DNA of 21,379 nucleotides from an uncultured Collinsella sp. (GTDB lineage: Bacteria > Actinomycetota > Coriobacteriia > Coriobacteriales > Coriobacteriaceae). The number at the start of each line of letters is the position of its first letter. Position 1 is the first letter of the stretch. Under the pieces are notes generated by a model. That model searched no databases. It had not been told where the DNA came from and saw only the letters and a program-made list of their open reading frames with translations. Location of the stretch: NCBI GenBank assembly GCA_902463875.1, contig CABQHR010000008.1, positions 1 through 21,379 of the forward strand, given 5' to 3'. Positions 5,442-14,585 of the stretch are shown here, piece by piece. The translations under genes and the position numbers were made by a program.

Positions 5442-7745
5442 CTACTTGCGGCGAAGCAGCGCAGAGACCTCGGGCATCTTAAAGGCGACAGCCAAGCCAA
5501 AGGTGACGGCGAGCGAGACGATACCCGCAATGCAAACATAACCCAAGGTAATTAAAATCGAGCCGCCGAGCGCGCCGACAAAGTGCTCAAGCGCCCACAT
5601 GACGCCGGCACCCGCAGCCGCACCTAGGCCTCCAAGCAAAAGGCCAAAGAAGCCCCCGTGCAGAATGGACTTGACCTGAAGTCCATGTAGACGACGGCGC
5701 AGCCACCACAGCGAACAGCCGACCAAGATCACGTAGTCGACGACGTACGAAAGTGCGATAGCCGGCATACCGTAGCCGAGGACTACGCCAAACAGCAGCA
5801 CCGAACCGGCCTGCCCAATGGCGGAGTACAGGCAATAGCGACCATAGGGCTTCATGTCGAGCAGAGCCGAGAAGCTCTTCTGCATCAACACGACCACGCC
5901 ATAGAGCGGCAGCGAGAGCGCCAGATAGACAAGGAACTCGGACACGAGCTTCACGCCGGATTCATCAAACTTACCGGCACAGTAGATCATGTTGAGCGGA
6001 CGTGCGAAAACGATCAGGTACAACGCAAACGGGATCAGGAAGAACAGCATCTGAGCGACACCGCGCGAGATGCCCATGCGGACACTGTCGTAATCCTTCT
6101 CCTGCGCGTCGTGAGAGAGCTCGGTGTAGAGTGCCGTCGAAAGCGAAGCGGCAATCAGGGCATAAGGCAGCGTGTACCACAGGCGTGCATACGCGATGAC
6201 GGACGGGCCGGTCTCGGGCTGCACCACCAGTGCGGCGGCATTGGTGATGGAAGTCGAGACAAACATGCACACCGTTGCGAGCAGCGTCGGGATACCCAGC
6301 GCAATCGTCTGGCGCAGCGCGGGGTCCTTAAAGTCGATATGGATATGAGGATGCACGCCGTGCTTGCCGAGCGCGGGAATCTGACATGCCATCTGAACGA
6401 AAACGCCAAGGGTCGTTCCTGCCGCAATCAAGATAATGCCGGCTTGCTCGCCAAATTGCGCCGATACGGGAGCGAAGCCCATAAAGCTCGCAATGACGAT
6501 GACGTTGTTGAGGACCGGGGCGAACGTCGACCAGAAGTAATCACGGTGCGCGTTGAGAACGCCCGAGAACACAGAGCCGAGTCCGTAGAACAAAATCTGG
6601 ATGGCAAAGAAACGGAACATGAACGCGGCGGTGCCCATGCTGCCGCCGTCGCCCGAAAGGAACGACTGCGTCCAGATAAAGCCGGGGGCGAACAAGGTAC
6701 CCAGCACCGAAATACCACCCAGCAGCAAAAGCAGGATGCCAAGCAGGTTGCCCACATACTCGTTCGACGCCTCGCGACCTTGTTCGCGCCTCACGCCCAT
6801 GTACACCGGCAAAAAGGCGGTTACCAACATGCCGCCCATCACGAGCTCGTAGAGCATATTGGGCAGGTTGTTGGCGACCTGATAGGAAGACGAGAGCAGC
6901 GACATGCCGATGGCAGCAGCCATAGCCCACGTGCGGATAAAGCCGGTGACGCGCGATACGATGGTCAGCGCAGTCATAAGGCCGGCAGAACGGCCAACCG
7001 TGGAATAGTCGGACGAGCCCATATCGTCTTCGTCTTCCTGCAATTCCTCGCGGGCCTCTTCCTGCAGCTGCGGATCGCCCTCGGCGGCACGGGAATCAGC
7101 CAACGCGAAGGGATCAACGACCAAGACGGCATCGTCGACGGGTGCGGCATCGTCGACGAGCGTCGTGTCGTTGCCGGACGACGCATCATGCTCGAATACG
7201 GAATCGCCGCCAAATACCGTGTCGACCTCCTTGGCAGCGGCAGTACGGCCGGAAAACGACAGGGGATCCCAGTCGTCACCGTCGTCGACGGCTACGCCCT
7301 CGACAGGGTCGGTAGAACCAAGCGGCGACCAGTCGTCATCCGAAAGCAACGGCTCGTCATAGACATCAGCTGCAAACTTGGCAGAAGGGGCGGCGGGGAC
7401 GCATTGCGAAGTGCCCTTCCCCTGGGCAGCCATCAAAAACACCGCCGTCTCATCGGGACGCGGGGCGCGAGGCGTCTCGGCGGCGGCAGGCGTTCTTCCG
7501 GCACCAGATCGAGCCGCGGCTAAAAACACCGCCGTTTCATCGGGACGACCAGAAGAGAGCACCGTGTGGGGAGGCACCGTGCCGGCACCGGCGGCACGCA
7601 GATACACAGCCGTCTCCCCCGGGTCACCAGCCACAGACCAAGCGTTTCGTATCTCGTTTTCGACCGAAGAGTCCCCAGACGCGGACGCCCGAGAAGCCGA
7701 GCCGTTTGCGAAGTGAGCTCCGCGCTTCGATTCTTCCTGCGGCAT
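5442..7745 (-). CDS. murJ: Lipid II flippase MurJ (MviN family) with long acidic N-terminal extension
   Basis: Flips the lipid-linked peptidoglycan precursor lipid II across the cytoplasmic membrane. The MurJ core begins near residue 250 (GRSAGLMTALTIVSRVTGF). It has the conserved SRVTGFIRT, then SSYQVANNLPNMLYELVMGG and many hydrophobic helices to the C-terminus, as in the 14-helix family. In front lies an extension of about 245 residues, rich in Asp, Glu, Ala and Ser and without membrane segments, so it should be cytoplasmic. It contains three copies of P-x-ETAV-[FY]-L-x-AA (residues 42-52, 68-78, 97-107) and two DDW-x-PL motifs (about 137-142 and 157-162). I kept the ATG at 7745: AGAGGA precedes it and it starts three bases after the ybaK stop. 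An internal ATG at 7022 (MGSSDYSTV) has no good site. The extension is reminiscent of actinobacterial MviN proteins with regulatory cytoplasmic parts, but no kinase-like domain is seen. Confidence 0.95.
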   Translation of the reverse strand: MPQEESKRGAHFANGSASRASASGDSSVENEIRNAWSVAGDPGETAVYLRAAGAGTVPPHTVLSSGRPDETAVFLAAARSGAGRTPAAAETPRAPRPDETAVFLMAAQGKGTSQCVPAAPSAKFAADVYDEPLLSDDDWSPLGSTDPVEGVAVDDGDDWDPLSFSGRTAAAKEVDTVFGGDSVFEHDASSGNDTTLVDDAAPVDDAVLVVDPFALADSRAAEGDPQLQEEAREELQEDEDDMGSSDYSTVGRSAGLMTALTIVSRVTGFIRTWAMAAAIGMSLLSSSYQVANNLPNMLYELVMGGMLVTAFLPVYMGVRREQGREASNEYVGNLLGILLLLLGGISVLGTLFAPGFIWTQSFLSGDGGSMGTAAFMFRFFAIQILFYGLGSVFSGVLNAHRDYFWSTFAPVLNNVIVIASFMGFAPVSAQFGEQAGIILIAAGTTLGVFVQMACQIPALGKHGVHPHIHIDFKDPALRQTIALGIPTLLATVCMFVSTSITNAAALVVQPETGPSVIAYARLWYTLPYALIAASLSTALYTELSHDAQEKDYDSVRMGISRGVAQMLFFLIPFALYLIVFARPLNMIYCAGKFDESGVKLVSEFLVYLALSLPLYGVVVLMQKSFSALLDMKPYGRYCLYSAIGQAGSVLLFGVVLGYGMPAIALSYVVDYVILVGCSLWWLRRRLHGLQVKSILHGGFFGLLLGGLGAAAGAGVMWALEHFVGALGGSILITLGYVCIAGIVSLAVTFGLAVAFKMPEVSALLRRK
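7425..7622 (-). repeat. Three coding repeats of the PxETAVFLxAA motif in murJ
   Basis: Three copies of an 11-residue motif spaced 26 and 29 residues apart. The two copies nearest the core also match at DNA level: 26 bases at 7435-7460 and at 7522-7547 differ at one position (C/T). The third copy (7590-7622) has drifted. This indicates a recent duplication of one copy inside the extension. Confidence 0.85.
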
Positions 7746-7748
7746 CGC

Positions 7749-8249
7749 TCAGTCCTCTCTCGTGATCGGGGCAACCGTCGCCCCGCAAAATGCAACTAAG
7801 TCCTCGGGTGCAAGCTCAAGCTGATAACCACGCTTACCGCCCGAGATAAAAATGGTATCCCAAAGGACGCATGTCTCATCGATCAGCGTCCGAAAGCGTT
7901 TTTTCATACCGACCGGGCTGCAGCCGCCGCGGACGTACCCTGTCGCGGCAAGCAGGTCCTTGACATGCATCATGACCAGGGACTTTTCTCCTGCGGCGCG
8001 CGCAGCGGCCTTTAGGTCGAGCTCATCGGCAACGGGGATGCAGCACACAACGTGATCGTTGGACGGCGTCGTGCAGACCAAGGTCTTAAATCCCTGGCCG
8101 GGCTCCTCGCCAAGCTGTTCGGAAATCGCGACGCCCAGGCCCGACGACTCATCGCCATCGTCTTCGTACGTATGGAGAACATAGGAGATGCCGGCGCTTT
8201 CCAACTCGCGCATTGCATTGGTTTTTGGCGTCTTCGCAGCCTTTGCCAT
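7749..8249 (-). CDS. ybaK: YbaK/EbsC-family aminoacyl-tRNA deacylase (Cys-tRNA(Pro) deacylase-like)
   Basis: Trans-editing enzyme of the YbaK/ProX superfamily, which in studied members hydrolyses Cys mischarged on tRNA(Pro). The protein of 166 residues has the expected order: N-terminal helix with the AGISYVLHTYE strand, GQGFKTLVC with the conserved Lys55, a core strand region (HVVCCIPVADELDLKAAA), and the family signature YVRGGCSPVGMKKRF at 105-119 (YbaK usually has GGISP.G). I chose ATG at 8249 since GGAAGGG stands about eight bases upstream; 26 further in-frame codons upstream lack a site and run into the promoter. It is the first gene of an operon with murJ (three-base gap) and uvrC. Substrate specificity is inferred from family only; related deacylases such as ProX differ mainly in the pocket. 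Confidence 0.9.
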   Translation of the reverse strand: MAKAAKTPKTNAMRELESAGISYVLHTYEDDGDESSGLGVAISEQLGEEPGQGFKTLVCTTPSNDHVVCCIPVADELDLKAAARAAGEKSLVMMHVKDLLAATGYVRGGCSPVGMKKRFRTLIDETCVLWDTIFISGGKRGYQLELAPEDLVAFCGATVAPITRED

Positions 8250-8286
8250 GGCATATCCCTTCCTTCGCATGCGAACGCAACGCTTA

Positions 8287-8292
8287 AGTATA
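8287..8292 (-). promoter_or_regulatory. Candidate -10 box for the ybaK-murJ-uvrC operon
   Basis: TATACT on the minus strand lies about 38 bases upstream of the ybaK ATG and downstream of the uvrA terminator. ATGACG lies 19 bases further upstream as a weak -35. This is the only promoter-like signal in the gap and fits an independent operon start. Confidence 0.4.
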
Positions 8293-8329
8293 TGTCCAAT
8301 TTGGCCGCGTACGTCATCTCGACACACAG

Positions 8330-8364
8330 AAGCGCCACCGGATCGGAAGGAATCGGTGGCGCTT
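8330..8364 (-). terminator. Terminator of uvrA
   Basis: An 11-bp perfect stem (AAGCGCCACCG with CGGTGGCGCTT) and a 13-base loop, starting 20 bases past the uvrA stop on the minus strand. The tail is TTCTGTGTG, only partly U-rich. On the plus strand the tail TTTT is better but no plus-strand gene precedes it. Confidence 0.75.
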
Positions 8365-8383
8365 TTCGCATTACAACGTTTCT

Positions 8384-11263
8384 TTACTGCACGTCGAGCT
8401 GTGCCTGGCGCTCACGGTCGCGCTTGAGCAGCGGTGCCAAGAACTTGCCCGTGTAGCTCTGCGGGCACGCCGCAACCTGCTCCGGTGTTCCCGAGACCAC
8501 GACGGTTCCTCCGCCATTGCCGCCCTCGGGACCCATATCGATCAGGCGGTCGGCAACCTTGATGACATCAAGGTTGTGCTCGATCACCAGCACCGTGTTA
8601 CCCGCATCGACCAGGCGCTGCAACACGTCGAGCAGCTGGCGGACATCCTCAAAATGAAGACCGGTTGTGGGCTCGTCCAAAATGTAGAACGTCTTGCCCG
8701 TCTGACGACGATGGAGTTCCTTGGCGAGCTTCACGCGCTGTGCCTCTCCGCCCGAAAGCGTCGTGGCGGGCTGGCCCAGACTCACATAGCCCAGGCCCAC
8801 GTCATACAGGGTTTGGAGCTTGCGCTTGATCTGCGGGATATTCCCAAAGAAGGCCAGCGCCTCGGTGACGCTCATGTCGAGCACGTCCGAGATGGTCTTG
8901 CCGCGGTAGGTCACCTCGAGCGTCTCGCGGTTATAGCGCTTACCGCCGCAGACCTCGCATGGGACATAGATATCGGGAAGGAAGTGCATCTCGATCTTGA
9001 TCTGACCATCGCCCTTGCACGCCTCGCAGCGACCGCCGCTCACGTTAAAGGAAAAACGGCCCGGCGAGTAGCCGCGGGCCTTCGACTCCGGCGTGCTTGC
9101 AAACAGGGCACGCAGATCATCCCACAGGCCAATATAGGTCGCAGGGTTTGATCGCGGCGTGCGACCGATCGGCGACTGGTCAATATCAATCACCTTGTCG
9201 ATGCACTCGATGCCCTCAATCTTCTTATACGGCCCCACGGGACGCGTTGAACGATGGATGGCGTTCGTAAGCGCGGGCGCGATCGTATCGGTGACCAGGG
9301 AACTCTTGCCCGATCCCGACACGCCGGTTACGACCGTGAGCGTACCGAACTCGATCTTGGCGGTTACGTTTTTGAGGTTGTTGGCGCGGGCACCCGTGAT
9401 CTTAAGGCAGCCGCGACCGGGCTTGCGGCGTTCATCGGGAACCCGAATCATTCGCTTGCCGGTCAGGTAGGCACCCGTCATCGAATCGGGGCACGCCATG
9501 ATATCGGCAGGCGTTCCCGCGGCGACCACGTGTCCACCGTTAACGCCCGCGCCGGGACCCATATCGATCACATAGTCGGCAGCGCGAATCGTATCTTCGT
9601 CGTGCTCGACGACAATCACAGTGTTACCGATATCGCGTAGGCGCTCGAGCGTCTTAATCAGGCGCTCATTATCGCGCTGGTGAAGACCGATCGACGGCTC
9701 GTCCAGAATGTACAGAACGCCCATGAGGCCGGCGCCGATCTGCGTTGCCAGGCGAATACGCTGGGCCTCACCACCGGAAAGCGTCGCCGAAGCTCGATCG
9801 AGTGTCAGATAGTCGAGTCCGACATCAACCAGAAAGCGCAGGCGCTCCAGGATTTCCTTGACGATACGGCCGCCGATAAACTGCTGGCGCTCGGTAAGCT
9901 CCAGGCTCTCAAAAAACGCAAGCGACTCGCGGCACGACAGGCAACAGACTTCATAAATCGACTTACCGCCCACGGTGACAGCAAGCATCTCGGGACGCAG
10001 ACGGGCGCCATGGCAGCTCGAGCACGGCTCCTCGCGAATGTACTTCTCCAGGCGCGCCTTGGTATTCTCGTTCGTCGTCTCGGTATAGCGCTCATACAGG
10101 ATGTTGCGTACACCCGAGAACTTGGTGTCCCACTGGCTGCGACGCCCATCGAGCTTTTGATAGTCGACCGAAATCTTCGTGTCGCCCATGCCGTCCAAAA
10201 ACGCACGACGCACTCGCGGGGGCAGGTCCTCCCATGGCGTATCGGCGCTCACCTTAAAGTGCTTGCAGACCGCGGCGAAAATCTGCGGATAGTAGTTGGA
10301 GTTGCCAAACAGGCTGCCAAAGACTCCGTCGGCAATCGACTTTGAGGGGTCTTCGATCAGTGCCTCGGCATCGACCGTCTTCTTAAAGCCCAGGCCATCG
10401 CACTCAGGACATGCACCATAGGGCGCATTGAACGAGAAATCGCGCGGCTGCAGGTCGTCAATGGAATGCCCGTGCTCCGGGCATGCCAGCGCCAGCGAAT
10501 ACTCCAGCAGCTCTCCCTCGGTTCCCTCGGGAGCATCGCGGTCGGGCAGCATATACACGTTCACGTTACCGTGCGCCAGCGCCGTCGCCTGTTCAACGGA
10601 CTCGGCAATGCGGCCCAGGGAGTTCTCTCGAATTACGATACGGTCGACCACAACCTCGATGTCGTGTTTGAACTTTTTGTCCAGATCGATGGGGTCATCA
10701 AGGGAGCGCACCTCACCGTCGACGCGCACGCGGCTGAAGCCCTCCGCACGCAGGTCCTCGAACAGCTTGGCATACTCGCCCTTGCGCCCACGAACCACCG
10801 GTGCCAGTACGAACGCGCGACGGCCCTCCCCAGCTGCCAGTACCTTATCGGCAACCTGGTCGGTCGTCTGACGTTCAATGACGCGACCGCACTCGGGACA
10901 GTGCGGCGTACCCACGCGAGCAAACAGCAGACGCAGGTAGTCATAGATCTCGGTTACGGTGCCCACCGTCGAGCGTGGGTTCTTGGACGTCGTCTTCTGG
11001 TCGATTGACACGGCTGGCGACAGGCCGTCAATCGAGTCCAGATCGGGCTTGTCCATCTGGCCCAAAAACTGACGCGCATAGCTGGAGAGGCTCTCGACGT
11101 AGCGACGCTGGCCCTCGGCATAGATGGTGTCGAACGCCAGCGAACTCTTACCCGATCCGGAAAGACCGGTAATGACCACGAGCTGGTCACGCGGAATGGA
11201 AACATCGATATCGCGCAGGTTGTGCTCACGCGCGCCGCGAATAACGATAGAAGAATCAGACAT
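8384..11263 (-). CDS. uvrA: UvrABC system protein A (excinuclease ATPase subunit)
   Basis: DNA-damage-sensing ATPase that loads UvrB at lesions during nucleotide excision repair. Both ABC modules are complete. Module one has Walker [10 protein letters not shown] (33-41), signature LSGGEAQR (495-502) and Walker [16 protein letters not shown] (from 516). Module two has Walker [10 protein letters not shown] (647-655), LSGGEAQR (836-843) and [10 protein letters not shown] (861-870). Zinc-finger cysteines occur as CPEC (122-125), CPEH and CPEC (261, 285-288), CSSC (414-417), and CEAC with CEVC (746-749, 769-772). The length of 959 residues is standard. ATG at 11263 has AAGGAGC about six bases upstream. 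It appears to be a single-gene transcript with its own terminator at 8330-8364, and a LexA-box-like site lies upstream. Nothing is missing from the catalytic set. Confidence 0.98.
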   Translation of the reverse strand: MSDSSIVIRGAREHNLRDIDVSIPRDQLVVITGLSGSGKSSLAFDTIYAEGQRRYVESLSSYARQFLGQMDKPDLDSIDGLSPAVSIDQKTTSKNPRSTVGTVTEIYDYLRLLFARVGTPHCPECGRVIERQTTDQVADKVLAAGEGRRAFVLAPVVRGRKGEYAKLFEDLRAEGFSRVRVDGEVRSLDDPIDLDKKFKHDIEVVVDRIVIRENSLGRIAESVEQATALAHGNVNVYMLPDRDAPEGTEGELLEYSLALACPEHGHSIDDLQPRDFSFNAPYGACPECDGLGFKKTVDAEALIEDPSKSIADGVFGSLFGNSNYYPQIFAAVCKHFKVSADTPWEDLPPRVRRAFLDGMGDTKISVDYQKLDGRRSQWDTKFSGVRNILYERYTETTNENTKARLEKYIREEPCSSCHGARLRPEMLAVTVGGKSIYEVCCLSCRESLAFFESLELTERQQFIGGRIVKEILERLRFLVDVGLDYLTLDRASATLSGGEAQRIRLATQIGAGLMGVLYILDEPSIGLHQRDNERLIKTLERLRDIGNTVIVVEHDEDTIRAADYVIDMGPGAGVNGGHVVAAGTPADIMACPDSMTGAYLTGKRMIRVPDERRKPGRGCLKITGARANNLKNVTAKIEFGTLTVVTGVSGSGKSSLVTDTIAPALTNAIHRSTRPVGPYKKIEGIECIDKVIDIDQSPIGRTPRSNPATYIGLWDDLRALFASTPESKARGYSPGRFSFNVSGGRCEACKGDGQIKIEMHFLPDIYVPCEVCGGKRYNRETLEVTYRGKTISDVLDMSVTEALAFFGNIPQIKRKLQTLYDVGLGYVSLGQPATTLSGGEAQRVKLAKELHRRQTGKTFYILDEPTTGLHFEDVRQLLDVLQRLVDAGNTVLVIEHNLDVIKVADRLIDMGPEGGNGGGTVVVSGTPEQVAACPQSYTGKFLAPLLKRDRERQAQLDVQ

Positions 11264-11324
11264 GGAAGCTCCTTGCCTCCTATAACTTCAAATCACACTG
11301 TCGATGAGTTTAGCGCACTCGACG

Positions 11325-11338
11325 CGCACAGATGTTCG
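11325..11338. promoter_or_regulatory. Candidate LexA (SOS) box upstream of uvrA
   Basis: CGCACAGATGTTCG matches the Gram-positive/actinobacterial LexA consensus CGAACRNRYGTTYG at 13 of 14 positions (C for A at position 3). It lies 62-75 bases upstream of the uvrA ATG. It overlaps the -35 position relative to a possible -10 TAAACT (11307-11312, minus strand). uvrA is a classic SOS gene, so the site fits. No comparably good match was noticed in front of the coaE-uvrB or ybaK-uvrC units. Confidence 0.5.
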
Positions 11339-11445
11339 TAATACAAGATTCGCAGACCTTTAGCTTTGCGTATCGGGCGCTTTGTTTCTCGAAATGCCGT
11401 GGAAAGGTTACAGTAATCTAATACTGAACTTAATTTGCTGTACCA

Positions 11446-11494
11446 GAGGAACGTCCATGACCGAAGATACCCCCTTGAAATCACTTCGAGCGAC
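11446..11494 (+). other. Well-placed start signal in the wrong frame for the LtaS-like gene
   Basis: AGAGGAACGTCC directly precedes ATG at 11457. That frame (MTEDTPLKSL...) closes after about 60 codons at 11639, whereas the LtaS-like body is in another frame. Between them is a run of five C (11470-11474). One extra base in the run would join the ATG to the body as MTEDTPLEITSSDMANL without a stop. Options are a base missing from the assembly, a real one-base deletion, or a -1 slip; see the separate finding. Confidence 0.5.
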
Positions 11495-13609
11495 ATGGCC
11501 AATCTGCCCATATTCATCGCCGTCCTTATCGTGGCCGCCGTCGTCGTGCGCGTGTATTTTTCAATCAAACGCAACGAAAAACCACCCATTGCCCGCGTCT
11601 TTTGGTGCGCGACGCTCCTCATCCCGCTTGGCGTGGTAGCTGCATGGGTTACGAATCAATTGCTCGTAAATGAGGGCAGCTCCCTATGGGTCCTTTCTTA
11701 TTCGGCGCTCGGTGCTGCCGCCGTCATGCTTCTTGTCGAGCCCTTGGTTTCGGGACTTATCGACCAAACCGACCTTGCGACGGGAACAGTTGCCTGTATT
11801 TGCCGTGACATCCTTGTCATCGCCGCTGTTTCAGCGCTCTCGTTCGTTTCACTCGAAATTGCCTGCAACGAAACGTTCTATCGCATTCCCGCCAACTCAT
11901 TCGGGTTTTCCGTCGGGCTGCTCGCGACGGTTCTGCTCTCCCTTTATTTGCTGGGACAGCGTCATGGAGGCGTCATGGCCCTCGTGCCCATCGTCTGTTG
12001 CATCCTTGGCATTGCCGAGCACTTCGTCATAACGTTTAAAGGCGAAGCCATCCTGCCAAGCGATATCTTGGCCCTTGGCACCGCAATGGAAGTGAGCGAA
12101 GGATACGAGTTTACCTTTACCGCCGGAATCGTAACCTCTCTCGCCCTGCTGGAGATTTCCCTGGGGCTTCTTTCGCTCATCCGACCGCGAAAGCTCCGTA
12201 CGCCCACCCATGTCTTCCCCGCTATCGCCGCTAACCTCTGTGCTTTTCTGCTAGTGACCGTTGTGGGGCTCTCAGGCTTTTCCAACATCGACTTGGAGCA
12301 GGCGCTGGATTTTGGATTTGACCGTTGGCAGCCCATCACCACGTATGCGTCTCAGGGTTTTATCACTTCGTTCACCGAAATGGTCAACGAGTTGCCCATT
12401 GAGAAGCCCGAAGACTATACGCCCGATGAGGCGCAGAGCATCGAGCAGGAGCTCGCCGCCGCCTACGACAGCACATATGGCTCGAGCGAACAGCGCGCGG
12501 CGGCCGTTGCCCAGTTCAATGAAATCAAGCCGACGATTGTTGCCGTCATGAATGAGAGTTTTAGCGACCTTTCGTGCTTTGAGCAGCTCCAGGCGGCCGG
12601 GTACACCGGCCCCGCATTCTACAACTCGCTTCCCGACACACTTGTTCGCGGCACCATGCTCGCTTCGGTCGCCGGTGGCGGAACGGCGAACTCCGAATTC
12701 GAATTTTTGACCGGAGCGACAACGGCCTTTGTCGGATTAGGCAAGATCCCCTATCAGCTGTATCAGATGAATGGCGTAAACAGCCTGGCAAAGGACCTTA
12801 AAGAGCTTGGGTATACCACTACCGCTATGCACCCGCAAAACCCCGTCAACTACCATCGAGATAAAATCTATCAGCAGCTGGGCTTTGGAGACTTTCTTTC
12901 AATCGGCGATTTCGAAGGTGCGCCCTATTACCATGCCGGCGTATGCGACTACGCCACCTACGACAAGATACTCGACCTGCTTAGAACCGACGAAGCGCCG
13001 CAGTTCATCTTTGACGTCACGATGCAAAATCACGGCGGCTACGACTATGGCACCGTTCCCGCCGAAGAGCTGACAAACTATTGGGTCGAGGGAGCCAGCG
13101 AAGGCGCCAACAGCGCGCTCAACACCTATCTCACCTGCATCAACGCATCCGACCGGGACCTCGAGTACTTTATCAACGAGCTCCGCAACATCGGCAGACC
13201 GGTTGTTCTTGTCTTTTTTGGCGACCATCAGCCGAGCGCCGCAACGACTCTCAACGACGAGCTGTACCCTCAGGAAGATACGGCAAGCCACGCTTTCCGT
13301 ATCTATCAGTCGACATATCTCGTCTGGGCTAACTATGAGATCGCCGGCAATACCGAGCTCAACGTCTACGACACCGTCGGGGCAAACGAGATTGCAGCCA
13401 TTACCCTTAATAAGATCGGCGCCCCGCTCACCAATTACCAAAAGGCCCTGCTTGCGACAAGGTCAGATGTGCCCACCATCAATGTCGCCGGCTATCTCGG
13501 TGCCGACGGGCTGCGCTACGACTTGGAATCGGAAGACAGCCCCTACGCCTCGACGATCGACAAGCTGCAGCGCATGCAATACCTCGAGTTCGCCAGCAAA
13601 GTTCAGTAA
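11495..13609 (+). CDS. LtaS/MdoB-family phosphoglycerol transferase (sulfatase-fold membrane enzyme)
   Basis: Likely transfers glycerol-phosphate or a related group to an extracellular polymer or glycolipid; the active domain faces outward. Numbering from ATG 11495 (704 residues): membrane helices fill about 5-265, with GEAILPSDILALG at 183-195, typical of this family. The sulfatase-type domain starts near 345. Metal and catalytic residues seen: Glu354 (MNESFSD), nucleophile Thr397 (GGGTANSEFEF), His513 (TMQNHGGY), Asp577 and His578 (FFGDHQPS). All key residues are present, so the enzyme should be active. The start is uncertain: ATG 11495 has a poor ribosome site, and the frame is open back to a TTG at 11435. 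A better start signal at 11457 is out of frame. The gene is transcribed away from uvrA. Whether the product is a lipoteichoic acid or another glycerol-phosphate decoration cannot be decided here. Confidence 0.9.
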   Translation: MANLPIFIAVLIVAAVVVRVYFSIKRNEKPPIARVFWCATLLIPLGVVAAWVTNQLLVNEGSSLWVLSYSALGAAAVMLLVEPLVSGLIDQTDLATGTVACICRDILVIAAVSALSFVSLEIACNETFYRIPANSFGFSVGLLATVLLSLYLLGQRHGGVMALVPIVCCILGIAEHFVITFKGEAILPSDILALGTAMEVSEGYEFTFTAGIVTSLALLEISLGLLSLIRPRKLRTPTHVFPAIAANLCAFLLVTVVGLSGFSNIDLEQALDFGFDRWQPITTYASQGFITSFTEMVNELPIEKPEDYTPDEAQSIEQELAAAYDSTYGSSEQRAAAVAQFNEIKPTIVAVMNESFSDLSCFEQLQAAGYTGPAFYNSLPDTLVRGTMLASVAGGGTANSEFEFLTGATTAFVGLGKIPYQLYQMNGVNSLAKDLKELGYTTTAMHPQNPVNYHRDKIYQQLGFGDFLSIGDFEGAPYYHAGVCDYATYDKILDLLRTDEAPQFIFDVTMQNHGGYDYGTVPAEELTNYWVEGASEGANSALNTYLTCINASDRDLEYFINELRNIGRPVVLVFFGDHQPSAATTLNDELYPQEDTASHAFRIYQSTYLVWANYEIAGNTELNVYDTVGANEIAAITLNKIGAPLTNYQKALLATRSDVPTINVAGYLGADGLRYDLESEDSPYASTIDKLQRMQYLEFASKVQ

Positions 13610-13669
13610 GCCCGCCCATTCGCTTGGGCCCATCGTATTGCAAGCACGCTCGGCCCAAACGCATCGCAA

Positions 13670-13699
13670 ATGACTCCCGCTCGCAAACGAGGGTACAAT
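13670..13699 (+). promoter_or_regulatory. Candidate promoter of the mrp-flavoprotein operon
   Basis: ATGACT (13670-13675) and TACAAT (13694-13699) are separated by 18 bases; the -10 matches five of six consensus bases. A leader of about 50 bases follows. It contains a GC-rich short hairpin (GGGGCC..GGCCCC, 13719-13732) before the AAAGGAG ribosome site. Confidence 0.45.
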
Positions 13700-13754
13700 G
13701 ACGCTCGTGTCACATCGCGGGGCCCCGGCCCCAGCATATACAAAGGAGTCATAC

Positions 13755-14585
13755 ATGGGTTGCGAACACGCACAGGCCGCCGGCGGACAAACGTCGCCGT
13801 CGCAATTTGAGGAGAACACGCTGTCCGAGGTCAAGCGCGTCATCGCCGTGCTTTCCGGCAAGGGCGGTGTCGGCAAGTCATTTGTCACCGGTGCCATCGC
13901 CACCGAGCTTGCCCGTCACGGCCACAAGGTCGGCGTCCTCGATGCCGACATCACCGGTCCCTCTATCCCCAAGATGTTCGGTATGAGTGGACGCCACGTC
14001 CATGCCCTTGGCAACCTTATGCTGCCCGAAATCTCCGAGCACGGCGTCAAGGTCATGAGCTCCAACCTGCTGCTCCAAAACGAGACCGACCCCGTCCTTT
14101 GGCGCGGTCCGGTCATCGCAGGCGCCATTAGGCAGTTCTGGAGCGAGACCTCGTGGGGCCCCATCGACTACCTACTGGTCGACATGCCTCCGGGAACAGG
14201 CGACGTCGCGCTCACCGTCTTCCAGTCGCTGCCGGTCGACGGCATCGTCATCGTCACGAGCCCGCAGGATCTGGTCTCGATGATCGTCGCCAAGGCGGTC
14301 AACATGGCCGAGAAGATGAACGTCCCCATTCTGGGCATTGTCGAGAACATGAGCTATATTGAGTGCCCTGACTGCGGCAAGAAGATCGAGGTCTTTGGCA
14401 AGAGCAAGCTCCCCGAGGTCGCAGAGCGCTATAACCTCGACATCTTGGGCCAGCTTCCCATTAATCCGGCACTCGCCGAGGCCTGCGATAAGGGCGAGGT
14501 CGAGACCGCGCTGCCCGATGGCATGTTGCCCAAGGCAGTCTCTGCCGTCGAGGCTATTACCCCGCACGAGACCGACGAGGCCTAA
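13755..14585 (+). CDS. mrp: Mrp/ApbC-family iron-sulfur cluster carrier ATPase
   Basis: Cytoplasmic P-loop NTPase that carries and delivers Fe-S clusters. It has 276 residues. The deviant Walker A of the Mrp/MinD family is SGKGGVGKS at residues 34-42, followed by VGVLDADITGPSIPKMFG (60-76). The switch region YLLVDMPPGTGDVALT is at 139-154. The cluster-binding CPDC is at 204-207, with the usual NMSYIECPDC context. No N-terminal MIP18/DUF59 domain is present; instead there is a short lead with Cys3, like the shorter ApbC/NBP35 forms. ATG at 13755 has AAAGGAG about six bases upstream. The flavoprotein gene begins immediately after its stop, so the two are co-transcribed and probably coupled. The client proteins are not visible; UvrC nearby is a possible Fe-S client only by inference. 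Confidence 0.95.
   Translation: MGCEHAQAAGGQTSPSQFEENTLSEVKRVIAVLSGKGGVGKSFVTGAIATELARHGHKVGVLDADITGPSIPKMFGMSGRHVHALGNLMLPEISEHGVKVMSSNLLLQNETDPVLWRGPVIAGAIRQFWSETSWGPIDYLLVDMPPGTGDVALTVFQSLPVDGIVIVTSPQDLVSMIVAKAVNMAEKMNVPILGIVENMSYIECPDCGKKIEVFGKSKLPEVAERYNLDILGQLPINPALAEACDKGEVETALPDGMLPKAVSAVEAITPHETDEA

Noticed and set aside
6111..7523. Long plus-strand open frame opposite murJ (470 codons)
   Set aside because: Arg/Gly/His-rich shadow of the murJ codons, no recognisable fold.
13624..13658. Inverted repeat TTGGGCC/GGCCCAA after the LtaS-like gene as terminator
   Set aside because: Seven base pairs with a 21-base loop and no U tract; too weak to call.
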